A stretch of 15,000 nt of DNA from Botryococcus braunii (Eukaryota > Chlorophyta > Trebouxiophyceae): positions 92,136-107,135 of the forward strand of contig KV908667.1 of the NCBI GenBank assembly GCA_002005505.1. Reading direction: 5' to 3'. Position numbers and translations under genes: made by a program. The first letter of the stretch is position 1. Each line of letters starts with the position of its first letter. This document shows positions 8,219-15,000 of this stretch, one piece after another. The notes below the pieces were generated by a model. That model had not been told where the DNA came from, did no database searches, and saw only the letters and a program-made list of their open reading frames with translations.

Positions 8219-9797
8219 CGCGAGGATCCTGTACATCTTGATTTAGTAGAACCTGCATTGCAGTGTTGCTCCTTTGACCATCAAGTCCGCACCGAATCAA
8301 CCAGAGGCATGCAAGCCGGTTTTTCCCCAGGCTGTCTAGCATCGGAGTTGGGGGTCTGGATTCAGAGCAGGTAGCATGAGTCGAGCGTGCTGGTGCCGCA
8401 GTTTGAGGTGGTGCGGTGCAATGAAGCTCATGACGTGCTTTGCTTATAAGATGACATGTCATGTCAGTTACCCAGGCCAAAAGGTCGGAAGGCCTGGCCA
8501 AGAGCAATCACATAATGAGTACATCTTCATACCGCTGGTTGGATTGCAGCTGAAGGCTCCTGTGCAATTCAGCTTGCAGGGATTGCGAGTACCCCTGATG
8601 CCCTGTGCAGATTCAGAGCTCACCAGAGAGTGATACCGAAAAGGCCATCCGTACCTGTGCTCGTATGAGTAATCGCGGCGCTCGCAGTACAGAAAACGAA
8701 CACCGCAGATGTTCGTACAAGCAGAAATTCAGCGAGCGTAAGTACGTATGCCCTCTTAGAATTGCCCTGCTTGGTACCGTGGGCGGTGTCGCTGCCGGTA
8801 CATGCGCCAGCTGGTTAAGGAGAAGGAAGATGGGGGCGAGAGTGCTGAACTCCCACCCTAATGCTCCGGGCAGTTTGACCTTGTGGCTACAACCATGCCC
8901 CCTCCCCCCCTCCCTCGCCTGCTGCTTTGCTTTGTTGTGCATTGCGCGAGAGAGGAACAAGAGTGGTGAATGCGCTACGAGCTCCGACTGCAATTCCCTT
9001 GGGGTTGGGAAATCAGTTTGGAAACGTTTTTGAAGCATTCGGTCTTTTGGGGCATTGGTATGTGCTGTGGTTGACGTAGGAAGTGGGGGCATTTCCGCTG
9101 CTCGTGCATCACAGTGGATGCCTGAGTGCAAGATGCGGATGTCTACATAGGATTAGATATGAAGGAAGAATATTACAATGCATTTTATGAAGATGAATAT
9201 GGGGATACACCTGCCCTTGCTCCAAAAATGGCGCGCTCTATATATAGCCATGTGAGAGACTCAGAATTTGCTACGTCATTTTCTTAGAAGGATAGGCAGA
9301 GCAGCTGTACTGCCTCTTTGTACTGCCAGGGTACGTGATTTTTGCGCACCCTTGCGCGCACACAAACACAACATTACATTTTCAAATTGTACTTGCACTT
9401 CCTTTTTGGGGAGGGGGGTCTTGCAGCGGTTGTCCTGCCTTCAAGGACAACGGTCTGTTATGTGACAGCAGTGCTGCGCTGTGTGACAGCCTCAGCACCT
9501 GCCGTACGAGCATGGGCTGGCAACAATTGTACTGCTGTACCGCACATGCACCGCATCTTTGGGAGGGATTGCATCTCGATGCCTGCACGTTTCGGCAGAG
9601 TTGCACCAGTCTGTGGGCCGGTAGTGGCAAATCTGTTTCTGTTGGGGACAGGTTCGAAGTGTGACCTGCTCATTGACCCTTTGGACATCACTAAGATGGC
9701 AGGCAGGCAATGGGTTTCGTGTCTCAAACAGAAGGCCACCTGGAGGTTGATTCCGGTCACGCTCATAAGGCCGGAGGTTAAGGTCAGGCTCATTTAA
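8219..9797. other. non-coding stretch, no convincing gene
   Basis: Frames of 100-170 codons exist on both strands (8605-9131, 9342-9803) but overlap in opposite directions and show no domain-like composition. A purine/pyrimidine run CCCCCTCCCCCCCTCCC lies near 8899, and TATATATA near 9240. An exon of an unfamiliar gene cannot be excluded. Confidence 0.4.
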
Positions 9798-9880
9798 GGC
9801 CATCTGACGGAAATTTTATGGTCATTTGAAGGAAATCTTGAGGTCATCTGAAGGAAAGTTTAAGGTCATATGAAGTTTGC
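9798..9880 (+). repeat. 22-bp tandem repeat, about 4 copies
   Basis: Units at 9798-9819, 9820-9841 and 9842-9863, with a partial at 9864-9880, follow the pattern GGTCATCTGAAGGAAANTTT plus two bases. A possible more degenerate unit precedes them (about 9782-9797). Copies differ at several positions. Confidence 0.9.
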
Positions 9881-9997
9881 AACATGCATGGGCATCAGAG
9901 CCAGGAGGGCAGCTGAAGTTCCTGCGCTCATGGTGTTTAAACACACCGCATGCGGGGTTGGCACTGATCCGACATGGTGATGCTGCGTTGTAATACT

Positions 9998-10115
9998 GGG
10001 AACTCCCGCGAGGTCGAATTTGTGTGGATTCTCAGCGCAATTTCTTCCTTTCGAGTCGCGACAGCCCTAATCGTGGCAGATTTCGGGCTGAAATGTGTTC
10101 TCGTGGGAGTTCCCG
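9998..10115. mobile_element. MITE-like element with 8-bp target duplication
   Basis: A 118-bp non-coding element. Its left end GGGAACTCCCGCGAG and right end CTCGTGGGAGTTCCCG are near-perfect terminal inverted repeats of about 15 bp. It is flanked by the identical octamer GTAATACT (9990-9997 and 10116-10123), which reads as a target-site duplication. An 8-bp duplication is the hallmark of hAT-superfamily transposition; assignment to hAT is inference from that length only, as the ends lack the usual CA(G/A)G start. With no coding capacity it would need a transposase in trans. A truncated inverted copy lies at 12072-12143. Confidence 0.8.
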
Positions 10116-10123
10116 GTAATACT

Positions 10124-10615
10124 ATGCAGCAGGGACAACAATGGCTTGCATGACGTGCGCTGTGTACCCTCTTTGTGATTTCCCCCGTGGGGGCATGGCT
10201 GGATCAGGCTTTAAAGCAACGAGCAGAGTTCTCGCCCTCTGTCCGAGATTCCTCACTGCTGCCGCCCGAAGGTGTCTGGGCCTGGGCCTGTCTGACTGCG
10301 GTGCTATACCTCCCCCAGAATAAGCTTGTTGTGAAGTGTGCCCATGCCTATGACGAGACTTTGGACTGAGTTTATCCAAGTCCATATTCGTGTTTGCCTG
10401 TTGATCAACCTTCGTGTTTGCGTTGTTCATTATCCTTCTAGGTAGGTCTGATGTTCAGCAGAGGTGGCGTGGTCATATTAGCCAACACTGCGTAATACTT
10501 AGCACTGCTGCAGCCATGGCCAGTTCTTTATACGCTGGTAATAGACAGTACTGCATATCTTTCCTAGTACTAGTACCTGTGCTGTTGCAGCGCAATCAAT
10601 CGTGATGCACGACTA
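10124..10615. other. no convincing gene
   Basis: A 60-codon plus-strand frame near 10175-10369 reads somewhat protein-like (EFSPSVRDSSLLPPEGVWAW) but overlaps equally long frames on the same and opposite strands, has no clear splice context and is not recognised. A short exon is possible but unsupported. Confidence 0.35.
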
Positions 10616-10847
10616 TTGATGTAAGGGTTTATGCTGGGCAAGAGGGGATTGATGAATTGATGCTTGCCAAACATGTTGCACGGCTGTACACACGTGCTCT
10701 CTTCATCATGATACACTGTTGATGTAGGGGGTCAGTGCTGGTCAAGCAGGGGTTGATGAATTGCTGCTTGGCAAATAGCACGATTGTACACACGTGCTCT
10801 CTTGGTCATGATACAGTGCTGGTGTATGGGGTCATGCTGGTCCAGGC
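10616..10847 (+). repeat. ~103-bp tandem repeat, 2.3 copies
   Basis: Copies begin at 10616, 10719 and 10819 (spacing 103 and 100). Each begins with TTGATGTA or a close variant and contains GATGAATTG(A/C)TGCTTG, then GTACACACGTGCTCTCTT and CATGATACA. The third copy stops after about 29 bases. Substitutions and small gaps between copies show moderate age. Confidence 0.85.
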
Positions 10848-10941
10848 TGGCCAGCGGCTCTCTATGGGCACATGAGTTGTGCCTCAGAAGCGTCCTCCCC
10901 CGGACCGTCCTTCGGCCGGCTGCTGGTTATTAATTGCCTAT

Positions 10942-10980
10942 ACATAGAGCCTATATATAGAGCCTATTCATAGAGCCTAT
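10942..10980 (+). repeat. 13-bp tandem repeat, 3 copies
   Basis: Three exact-length units (10942-10954, 10955-10967, 10968-10980), each ending ATAGAGCCTAT. Confidence 0.9.
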
Positions 10981-11299
10981 GTAGGGATCATCTCTCTACA
11001 GAGATGGCTTTTACCTGCCTTAGCGGGTCATGCTTCGAGCAATAACCTTAGCTTTATTTGTAGATATGCAGGTACATACCTGCATAGGATACTGATATAT
11101 CAATATAGCTCTTGCTTATTTGTGTGTCTATGTAATTGCTACTCGTGGAGGTGGCTTTATAAGCCGCCTATTTGGCTATCGCGTCAGTATTGTCTCTTGA
11201 GTCTTGCCGATGATATCCTAGTTAGCAAGAGACTCAGGCTGGATGGTGGACCTTTGCTGAGTCTGATTGACGTGCTTCACAGAGCTGTAGGGATCACAC
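10981..11299. other. no gene seen
   Basis: AT-rich sequence with an imperfect stem around TGAGTCTTGC (near 11198) and GCAAGAGACTCA (near 11225), plus GACTCAG/CTGAGTC arms around 11230-11260. No coding segment is supported. Confidence 0.4.
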
Positions 11300-11679
11300 T
11301 AGATCTAGAGGTCATAGTGATTTACTCCTCTAGATCTAGTGATTTAGTGATTTACTACTCTAGAGGATCTAGTGATTTACTCTTCTAGAGGCTATAGTGA
11401 TTTACTCCTCTAGACGTTATACTGATTTTCTCCTCTAGCGGTTATAGTGATTTACTCCTCTAGAGGTTGTAGTGATTTACTCAACTAGAGGGTATAGGGA
11501 TTTGCTCCTCTAGAGGTTATAGTGAGTTACTCATCTAAACGTTACAGTGATTTACTTATCTATAGGTTATAGTGATTTACCCTTACAAAGGTTATCGGGA
11601 TTTGCTCCTCTAGAGGTTATCGTGAGTTGCTCCTCTAGAGGTGATAGTGATTTACTCCTAGAGGTTATAGTGATTTACT
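11300..11679 (+). repeat. 25-bp satellite, about 15 copies
   Basis: Units of 25 bp follow the consensus TAGTGATTTACTCCTCTAGAGG plus TTA. The first two units are irregular and one later unit is 23 bp. The best copies carry the 10-bp palindrome CCTCTAGAGG, including an XbaI hexamer TCTAGA. Substitutions are spread through all copies, so it is an older array than the 39-bp one. With a 25-bp period no frame stays open through it. Confidence 0.95.
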
Positions 11680-11842
11680 GTCGCGATGTTTAATAATTAT
11701 ACAAGTATATGTCACAGGAAGACTGATGGTATGCATATATGTCCTGACCAACGGGATGTGTCCACGTGGTAATAACTGCGTCATTCTCTCACCCATGTCC
11801 TCTTCACCTGGCGGGCTACATCTCTGACAGCAGCCCGACATG

Positions 11843-11871
11843 ATGGCCACGTCAGAAGCTGATGTGGCCAT
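11843..11871. repeat. hairpin, 13-bp stem with 3-nt loop
   Basis: ATGGCCAC-G-TCAG, loop AAG, CTGA-T-GTGGCCAT. Apart from one G/T position (a wobble in RNA) the arms are exact complements. It is the first of five adjacent foldbacks that reach 12016. Confidence 0.9.
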
Positions 11872-11882
11872 GATGACCGTCT

Positions 11883-11940
11883 GATGTCAAGTATACATAT
11901 GCATATCTAACGTAAAGATGCGTATGCATGCTTGACATGA
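11883..11940. mobile_element. 58-bp foldback element with 8-bp target duplication
   Basis: The segment starts GATGTCAAG and ends CTTGACATGA; its 22-nt arms match at about 18 positions around a short central loop. It is flanked immediately by the identical octamer GACCGTCT (11875-11882 and 11941-11948). Inverted ends plus an 8-bp direct repeat are what an insertion of a minimal MITE leaves. At 58 bp it is unusually short, so chance or a two-step origin cannot be excluded. Confidence 0.6.
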
Positions 11941-11944
11941 GACC

Positions 11945-12016
11945 GTCTTAGTACTAGTATACTAAGACCTGCCTTACGAAAGGCAGGATGCATCTGCAAG
12001 GCAGAAGCAGCTGCAT
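11945..12016. repeat. three consecutive hairpins
   Basis: 11945-11968: GTCTTAGTA, loop CTAGTA, exact complement (9-bp arms). 11968-11987: CCTGCCTT, loop ACGA, exact complement (8-bp arms). 11988-12016: ATGCATCTGC and GCAGCTGCAT around a 9-nt loop (9 of 10 pairs). They are arranged head to tail with no spacer. Confidence 0.85.
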
Positions 12017-12071
12017 CATAATCATTCTTGGCTCTGCAACCTATACATGGTGCAAGCTTGGCACCCATGCA

Positions 12072-12143
12072 GGGACCGTTCTAACTCGAAAGAGCGAAAT
12101 TTGCACTGAAAATCCACACAAATTCGACCTCGCGGGAGTTCCC
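12072..12143 (-). mobile_element. truncated inverted copy of the 9998-10115 MITE
   Basis: Read on the minus strand from 12143, this matches the left end of the element at 9998: the first 33 bases are identical, and similarity continues with a few changes through TTTCGAGT to a shared CCCT-like stretch near 12071. The other half, including the right terminal repeat, is missing, and no clean target duplication is seen. The two copies are in opposite orientation about 2 kb apart. Confidence 0.8.
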
Positions 12144-12269
12144 ACTATGATGTCGATCAGCCCTGTAGGGTGAAGTGCCGGACACTGTGATTGTACAGCA
12201 GTGCTGGTAGTACAGTGTGATCACAATCCCACGAACAAGAGCAGTACTGTTCTTTGGATGCATGTAACG

Positions 12270-12760
12270 ACAGAATGCACTGTCAAGGGCACATATATTG
12301 CATGAGTATGGAGACACCTCAGGACATGTCACAAGCACATATGTGGTCCACTGGTGTACACATGTGACCAACTTTCAAGAGCACGTGTCCTGCGCATCTG
12401 TACACTTACGATCATGGTCATGGTCATGACCAGACACGCCTGTGGACACATGTGTTCACAACTGCACTTTCAAAAGCACCTCTCTTGCACGGCTACATAG
12501 ACAGCATTGCTATAACCCCTACATGGACATCATAGCTTAGATATGATAGCTATGGACAGAACTATCGACAGGACTAACCAAAACGAATAAACGGCACTTT
12601 CGTGAGCGCATGTATGGCTATGGCTACATGGCTATATAGCTATGGACACAACCATGACAAGTGCGATCACAACCGCGCTTTGAACGGCACAGCTGTGGAG
12701 AGCGCATCTCTGGACACGTGTGATCAGATATGCCCTTTCAAAAGCAAATGGACTCCATAG
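12270..12760 (+). repeat. degenerate ~95-bp tandem repeat (3' flank of aminotransferase gene)
   Basis: A CACTTTCAAAAGCAC-like core recurs near 12274, 12371, 12463, 12593, 12675 and 12731, usually followed by a TG(C)GCAT-type element, (G)GACAC(A)TGTG and CATGG(T/A)CAT motifs. Spacing is irregular (about 60-130 bases) and divergence high. GGTCATGGTCATGACC near 12415-12432 is palindromic. No coding is seen; it lies just beyond the stop codon of the aminotransferase gene. Confidence 0.55.
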
Positions 12761-12784
12761 ATCTCCGCTGGCGTTATATCGTGG

Positions 12785-12985
12785 TCAGAAACCTGAAAGT
12801 TCCCTCAACGCATCCACCAGGACATCTAATTCAGCTTCTGTGTTGTAGTAGTGCACAGATGCTCTGACCACAGCAGTGAGGCCGCGCTGCTCAAAGTCAA
12901 TGCGTGTGGACGTTATGGGCGATACCCACACCGTAACGCCCATTTTCGTTAAGAAAACCTTCACGTCTTCTGGTCTGTGTCCCGC
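12785..12985 (-). CDS. class V aminotransferase, last exon (partial gene)
   Basis: C-terminal exon of a PLP-dependent fold-type-I enzyme of the aminotransferase class V group (isopenicillin-N-epimerase/cysteine-desulfurase-like). The 66 codons run from an acceptor (GTGCAG before 12985) to TGA at 12785. It shows the family's small C-terminal domain: a helix after GHRPEDVKVFLTK, the substrate-side segment WVSPITSTRIDFEQRG, then VRASVHYYNTEAELDVLV and a closing helix. The R-x-S-x-H-Y-Y-N-T-E pattern is the typical ending of this group, in which the Arg is thought to bind the substrate carboxylate. It joins in phase 0 to the exon at 14270-14437. The exact substrate cannot be told from this piece. 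The ORF also runs 6 bases upstream to a GTG, which is intron. Confidence 0.88.
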   Translation of the reverse strand, partial: AGHRPEDVKVFLTKMGVTVWVSPITSTRIDFEQRGLTAVVRASVHYYNTEAELDVLVDALRELSGF

Positions 12986-13069
12986 CTGCACTGATTTCCC
13001 GCCTCAGCAAGCCCAATGTCCGTCAACACAACGGGGTACAGACGCACGCAAGGGAGACAGACGCATGCA

Positions 13070-13188
13070 CGTGCACACGCCCGCACGCACGCACGCACGC
13101 ACACACGCACGCACGCACACATGCACGCACGCACACGCGCACGCGCACACGCACACGCACACGCACACGCACACGCACACGCACACGC

Positions 13189-13264
<76 letters not shown>
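13070..13264. repeat. (CA)n/(CACG)n microsatellite in the intron
   Basis: It begins with CGCA tetramers, passes through alternating CACACG units (about 13140-13197) and ends in a pure (CA)n run of about 33 units. The progression from CACG to CACA suggests repeated slippage of point variants. Long His-Thr, Cys-Val and Ala-His frames across it are artefacts. Potential Z-DNA. Confidence 0.97.
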
Positions 13265-13267
<3 letters not shown>

Positions 13268-14020
13268 GGCGCGCGCACGTATGTGCACAAAGACGTGTCA
13301 GTTGAGGGGGGAGGGTGTGCCCAGAGGGGGGCATCAGAAGGGGGCAACATGAGGTGAAGCATGTCAAATCTTCTCCAAGTCAAATTTTGCTGGTGTGTTC
13401 CTTGAGGCGGTTCTTGGTCACCTCACCCCGCTTCCAACCACTTCCTTTCATCCTCTTTTAAGTACGACGAGCATCCTGCAAATGGAAGGGGGAGGCGAGA
13501 GGCTGCACGGGGACGTGTTTGGGCGCGCACCAAAGCGCTTGCTAGCACATACACACTCATATGCTTGGACACACAATCAGATACACAGATGTGCGTCCGC
13601 GTGCGCAAAAGGCTGCGGAAGGCTGGGGAGGGCAGGAGGGATGGAGAGGGAGAAGGGAAAGGGGTATGAGAGGGGGCTCGTGTCATCTCTCGAGGCGAGG
13701 AACGTATGCATGATGCATGATGCAGTTAATTCATGTAGGTGGGAAAGAAGGCTTTTGTGAGTACGAAGGCGCCCTATACAGGGCAGTGTGACGGCAAGAG
13801 CCTCTATAAAAGTTAACTAGGTGGGAGGGGGGGGGGAATAAGAGTAGGAAGATGAAAGACCTGGGTCTAAACCCACCACCGGGCCCAAGCCCATGCCCTC
13901 CCAAGACCCTGAAGATTGCCTTGATAAGGGCGAGCTACCAAGGCCTTATCAGGGTTATGTGAAACGTGAACAAATCAGCAAAGAAGGGGGCCACATGAAC
14001 CTGAGGTGCGACAAAATCGT

Positions 14021-14250
14021 CATGCATACAATTGGTGGGACACGGAGTCTGCGCCGCCTGGTTTCCTGATTTTGCATCCATGACGGCACCGTTCAAGCCC
14101 TTCCAGAGCTTCCCTTGCAGGAGAGGGGCTTTTCATGCCTACAATTGAGTGGGAAATGGAGTCTGCTATGCCTGGTTTCCTGATCAGGCGATTCATGAAT
14201 TCGTGCCCATGAGGGCACCTTTGAAGCCCTTCCAGAGCTCCTCTTCCTAG
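14021..14250. repeat. ~113-bp tandem duplication next to a splice donor
   Basis: Copy 1 starts at 14021 (CATGCATACAATTG) and copy 2 at 14134 (CATGCCTACAATTG). Both continue with GGAGTCTG, GCCTGGTTTCCTGAT, a CATGA(C/G)GGCACC segment and AGCCCTTCCAGAGCT. Copy 2 carries an extra ~10 bases in the middle. It lies in the intron and ends about 20 bases from the 5' splice site at 14269. Confidence 0.9.
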
Positions 14251-14269
14251 AGTGTGGCCAGGAACGCAC

Positions 14270-14437
14270 CAGATTGAAGCTGACGATTCCACACAGCAGA
14301 CGGCCTCTGTCCAGGACGGTGACTCCCGTTACACCAGCCAGCTTCCTTCTCAGCTGCGCCGCAAGTTCCTGTATGCGTGTCCACACCACTTCCTGGCCCA
14401 GCTCCAGCAAGTAGTCCAGCGCGACGCCCAAGCCCAC
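14270..14437 (-). CDS. class V aminotransferase, penultimate exon (partial gene)
   Basis: Internal exon of 56 codons in the same gene as 12785-12985. It reads VGLGVALDYLLELG, a helical stretch (QEVVWTRIQELAAQLRRKLAG) and RGRLLCGIVSFNL. This is the family's transition from the end of the large PLP domain to the start of the C-terminal domain: an alpha-helix pair followed by the strand ending G-I-V-S-F. The acceptor is taken at GGGCAG before 14437 because family similarity begins exactly at V-G-L-G; the pyrimidine tract there is poor, so the exon could extend a little upstream. The donor is GTGCGT after CTG at 14270. The cofactor-binding lysine and N-terminal two-thirds of the enzyme are not in the window, and no earlier exon is seen in 14438-15000. 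Confidence 0.87.
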
Positions 14438-14523
14438 CTGCCCATGGGAATCCCCATCCTTCCCTTGTACTGCTAGGCTCTCACACGTACCGCATGTATT
14501 GCTTCGGTGTGAGCACATTACAG

Positions 14524-14553
14524 CCCCCCCCCCCCCCCGGGGACGGGGGGGGG
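14524..14553. repeat. poly-C/poly-G inverted tract
   Basis: Fifteen C, then GGGG, AC and nine G. The C run can pair with either G run, and the G-rich strand could form quadruplexes. It lies in the intron upstream of the 14270-14437 exon. Such tracts are prone to length error in sequencing. Confidence 0.95.
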
Positions 14554-14678
14554 CGCTGAAACCCCCCTCATTTCTGGACACCACCATCGTTCTTCCACAA
14601 CATAATTACAACCGCAAGGGCAATCCTCAAAGACACTGCCGTCAACATGGTCGCCTCAGTTGGTACACTCGCAATGGC

Positions 14679-14679
14679 T

Positions 14680-14736
<57 letters not shown>

Positions 14737-15000
14737 GCGATTGTTGTTATTGTTGTTGTTGTTGTTGTGACATAACATCATCATCATCATCGCAATCACC
14801 ATCGTCGTCATCGTCATCCTCAACATTGCCATTGCCATCGCCATCACCATTTTCATCACCAGGACCACCATCATCAGGATCACCACCACCACCATTATCA
14901 TCAGCAGCAGCAGCAGCATAAACATTCTCCTCCTCCTCCTGATGAGCATAATCTCCCTCATCACAATCTCATCCATCACCCTCGACACCACCGTACTGCT
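14679..15000. repeat. compound trinucleotide repeat region
   Basis: About eighteen pure GAT units (14681-14734), then GTT units (about 14742-14767), CAT/ATC units (14774-14791), degenerate CAT/CAC/GCC triplets to about 14895, a run of about five CAG (14899-14919), CTC units (about 14928-14940) and further CAT-rich sequence to the window edge. Poly-Asp, poly-Ser, poly-Met and poly-His frames across it are translations of the repeat. Its place upstream of an aminotransferase exon makes it intronic. Confidence 0.95.

Larger units (their letters stand above)
12986..14269 (-). other. intron of the aminotransferase gene
   Basis: Inferred from the two flanking exons: donor CTG before GTGCGT at 14269 and acceptor TGCAG ending at 12986, phase 0 on both sides, 1284 bases. 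It contains a long (CA)n tract, a purine-rich stretch (13615-13680) with little else, a hairpin near 13923-13953 (TGATAAGG/CCTTATCA) and a tandem duplication next to the donor. No other gene is seen inside. Confidence 0.8.

Noticed and set aside
8605..9131. Overlapping frames of 142 and 172 codons on opposite strands
   Set aside because: Neither shows domain-like composition, splice context or a recognisable motif, and each can be the antisense shadow of the other.
9645..9670. Possible tRNA T-arm (GGTTCGAA)
   Set aside because: No matching acceptor stem, D-arm or anticodon arm could be built at the right distances.
9342..9803. Several 100-150 codon frames on both strands
   Set aside because: Composition is not protein-like, no family is recognised and the frames overlap in every phase.
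11300..11679. CRISPR-like array
   Set aside because: The 25-bp units abut one another with no unique spacers, no cas genes are present and the DNA is eukaryotic. The 39-bp array is rejected for the same reasons.
12876..13383. Frames of 94-158 codons rich in His-Thr, Ala-His or Cys-Val
   Set aside because: They are translations of the (CA)n/(CACG)n tract inside the aminotransferase intron.
14093..14263. Continuation of the aminotransferase frame past 14270
   Set aside because: Family similarity stops exactly at FNL, followed by a GT donor. The downstream residues derive from the intronic tandem duplication, and the next exon joins in phase.
14499..14991. Frames with poly-Asp, poly-Ser, poly-Met or poly-His
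   Set aside because: They are translations of GAT/CAT/CAG repeats in an intron; both strands are equally open, as expected for trinucleotide repeats.

Overview
The window is nuclear DNA from a eukaryote. It has low coding density, long pure microsatellites ((CA)n, (GA)n, (CTT)n, (GAT)n), homopolymer G and C runs, MITE-like foldback elements with 8-bp target duplications, minisatellites, and coding segments that only make sense as exons joined across GT-AG introns. This suits a repeat-rich, intron-rich genome such as a marine invertebrate (lophotrochozoan or amphioxus type) or an alga. The sequence alone does not fix the taxon.

Layout. 1-873 has no gene but holds a strong 84-nt foldback (572-655). 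From 2449 down to 874 on the minus strand is a candidate two-exon gene of unknown function; its proposed 784-bp intron is almost filled by a compound (CA)n-(GA)n tract. 2450-6280 is non-coding: scattered hairpins, (CA)n, a (CTC/CTT)n tract, a GC-rich palindromic block and a polypyrimidine tract. 6283-7421 on the plus strand holds two coding segments of an unrecognised, probably secreted protein. They are either two phase-0 exons of one gene or two separate genes. The stop codon of this gene is followed at once by about ten copies of a 39-bp repeat that resembles the last codons of the gene, stop included. 7794-9997 has no convincing gene and carries small tandem duplications. 9998-12760 is a repeat zone: an intact 118-bp MITE-like element, a ~103-bp tandem repeat, a 25-bp satellite, a run of perfect or near-perfect hairpins including a 58-bp element with its own 8-bp target duplication, a truncated inverted MITE copy, and a degenerate ~95-bp repeat. 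12785-14437 on the minus strand holds the last two exons of a class V (PLP-dependent, isopenicillin-N-epimerase/cysteine-desulfurase-like) aminotransferase; the rest of the gene lies beyond the right edge. The last 500 bases, in the next intron upstream, are polyC/polyG and trinucleotide repeats.

Only the aminotransferase is recognised at family level. The other two genes look coding by composition and splice phasing but are not assigned a function. No operon-like or multi-gene system is visible. The most unusual structure is the 39-bp array at the 3' end of the 6283-7421 gene, where most unit junctions read as a fused splice acceptor, stop codon and splice donor.
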